A DNA stretch of 7,221 nt, from the NCBI GenBank assembly GCA_021841725.1, contig JAKCEC010000065.1, forward strand, positions 1 through 7,221, given 5' to 3'. The stretch's first letter is position 1. Every line of letters starts with the position of its first letter. This document shows, piece after piece, positions 6,682 through 7,221 of the stretch. This DNA comes from Actinomycetes bacterium. GTDB lineage: Bacteria > Actinomycetota > Acidimicrobiia > Acidimicrobiales > RAAP-2. The position numbers and the translations under genes were made by a program. Below the pieces are notes generated by a model. It searched no databases. It was not told where the DNA came from and saw only the letters and a list, made by a program, of their open reading frames with translations.

Positions 6682-7041
6682 CTACTTCGCCAGGGCGTCG
6701 CTGGCCCGGGTGACCAACGCGGCGAACGCGGCGGCGTCGTTGACGGCCAGGTCCGCGAGCATGCGGCGGTCGACCTCGATGCCGGCGGCGTTGAGGCCCG
6801 CGATGAAGCGGCTGTAACTCACCCCCTGCAGGCGCGTCCCGGCGTTGATGCGCTGGATCCAGAGTCGGCGCATCTCACCCTTGCGGGCGCGACGGTCGCG
6901 AAAGGCGTAGACGCCCGCGTGCTGGACGGCCTGGTTCGCGGCGCGGAACGTACGGCTGCGATCGCCGTAGTAGCCCTTGGCCTGCTCGAGAACTGCCTTG
7001 TGGTGCTTCTTGGCGTTTACCGCCCGCTTGACTCGTGCCAT
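6682..7041 (-). CDS. rplT: 50S ribosomal protein L20
   Basis: L20 binds 23S rRNA early in large-subunit assembly. The 119-residue protein has the expected length. It starts with [18 protein letters not shown] and carries [15 protein letters not shown] (about 21-35), [20 protein letters not shown] (48-67) and [20 protein letters not shown], all typical of the family. The N-terminal third is a basic RNA-binding extension and the C-terminal part is globular. The ATG has a strong GAGGAG 8 bp upstream. It follows rpmI by 23 bp and precedes the methyltransferase gene by 18 bp. In some bacteria L20 represses the infC-rpmI-rplT operon through the infC-side leader, which is outside the window, so that control cannot be judged here. 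Confidence 0.99.
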   Translation of the reverse strand: MARVKRAVNAKKHHKAVLEQAKGYYGDRSRTFRAANQAVQHAGVYAFRDRRARKGEMRRLWIQRINAGTRLQGVSYSRFIAGLNAAGIEVDRRMLADLAVNDAAAFAALVTRASDALAK

Positions 7042-7049
7042 GTCAGTGT

Positions 7050-7055
7050 CTCCTC
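7050..7055 (-). promoter_or_regulatory. Ribosome binding site of rplT
   Basis: GAGGAG lies 8 bp before the rplT ATG in the 23-bp rpmI-rplT gap. It is the strongest Shine-Dalgarno in the window and contrasts with argC and the transporter gene, which have none that is well placed. Confidence 0.8.
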
Positions 7056-7064
7056 ACTCGTTCC

Positions 7065-7221
7065 TTACAGACCCAACATCTTCTTGATGTTCTTCTCGAT
7101 GCCTGGCGAGATGTCCGTCTCGCGACCCAGTCGGCGCGAGCGGACCGACGACTTCTTCTCCATGATGTGGCCGCGGAATGCCTTGCGGCGACGCAGGCGG
7201 CCGGTGCCCGTGATCTTGATG
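7065..7221 (-). CDS. rpmI: 50S ribosomal protein L35 (partial, 5' end outside window)
   Basis: L35 is a small basic protein of the large ribosomal subunit. The visible 51 codons plus TAA stop carry the family signature: IKITGTGRLRRRKAFRGHI, then MEKKSSVRSRRLG, and the C-terminal IKKMLGL. Whole L35 is about 64 residues, so roughly 12-14 N-terminal residues lie past the window edge. The first complete codon visible is at 7220..7218. The gene is followed 23 bp later by rplT, the near-universal rpmI-rplT pair; infC normally precedes it. Confidence 0.97.
   Translation of the reverse strand, partial: IKITGTGRLRRRKAFRGHIMEKKSSVRSRRLGRETDISPGIEKNIKKMLGL

Overview
The window is a gene-dense, GC-rich (roughly 70 % by eye) stretch of bacterial chromosome, and every gene in it falls in a recognisable family. 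The GC content, the codon use (almost all third positions G or C), the use of GTG and TTG starts, promoter boxes placed for leaderless transcripts, and the order rpmI-rplT-rRNA methyltransferase-pheS-pheT with argC just beyond all suggest a high-GC actinobacterium. An acyl-ACP-thioesterase-like gene next to pheT and the PheS/PheT sequence style make the Acidimicrobiia a reasonable guess, but this was not tested. No rRNA, tRNA, CRISPR array, insertion sequence or phage gene is visible.

Layout from high to low coordinates, which is the direction of transcription for most of the window (minus strand). The 3' part of rpmI (L35, cut by the window edge) is followed by rplT (L20), a SpoU/TrmH-family RNA 2'-O-methyltransferase, pheS, pheT and a thioesterase-like gene. 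Gaps are 18-23 bp, then a 4-bp ATGA overlap between pheS and pheT, then zero spacing between pheT and the thioesterase, so this looks like one co-transcribed, partly translationally coupled run. infC would be expected upstream, outside the window.

The thioesterase gene runs tail-to-tail into a plus-strand EamA/DMT-family membrane transporter, and the two coding regions share 135 bp. The transporter is divergent from argC (minus strand, cut at its 3' end by the window start), the first dedicated arginine-pathway gene visible here. The 66-bp argC/transporter gap is the longest non-coding stretch and an AT-rich island. It holds a -10-like hexamer exactly 6 bp before each start codon, which predicts leaderless transcripts in both directions, and a possible ArgR site on the argC side.

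Functionally the minus-strand run joins ribosomal proteins, RNA modification and phenylalanine tRNA charging with one lipid-metabolism-like enzyme. In many actinobacteria argC follows pheT directly, as I recall; here two genes lie between them. I did not find a new multi-gene system. The points most worth checking are the paired leaderless promoters, the large convergent coding overlap, and the thioesterase attached to pheST.
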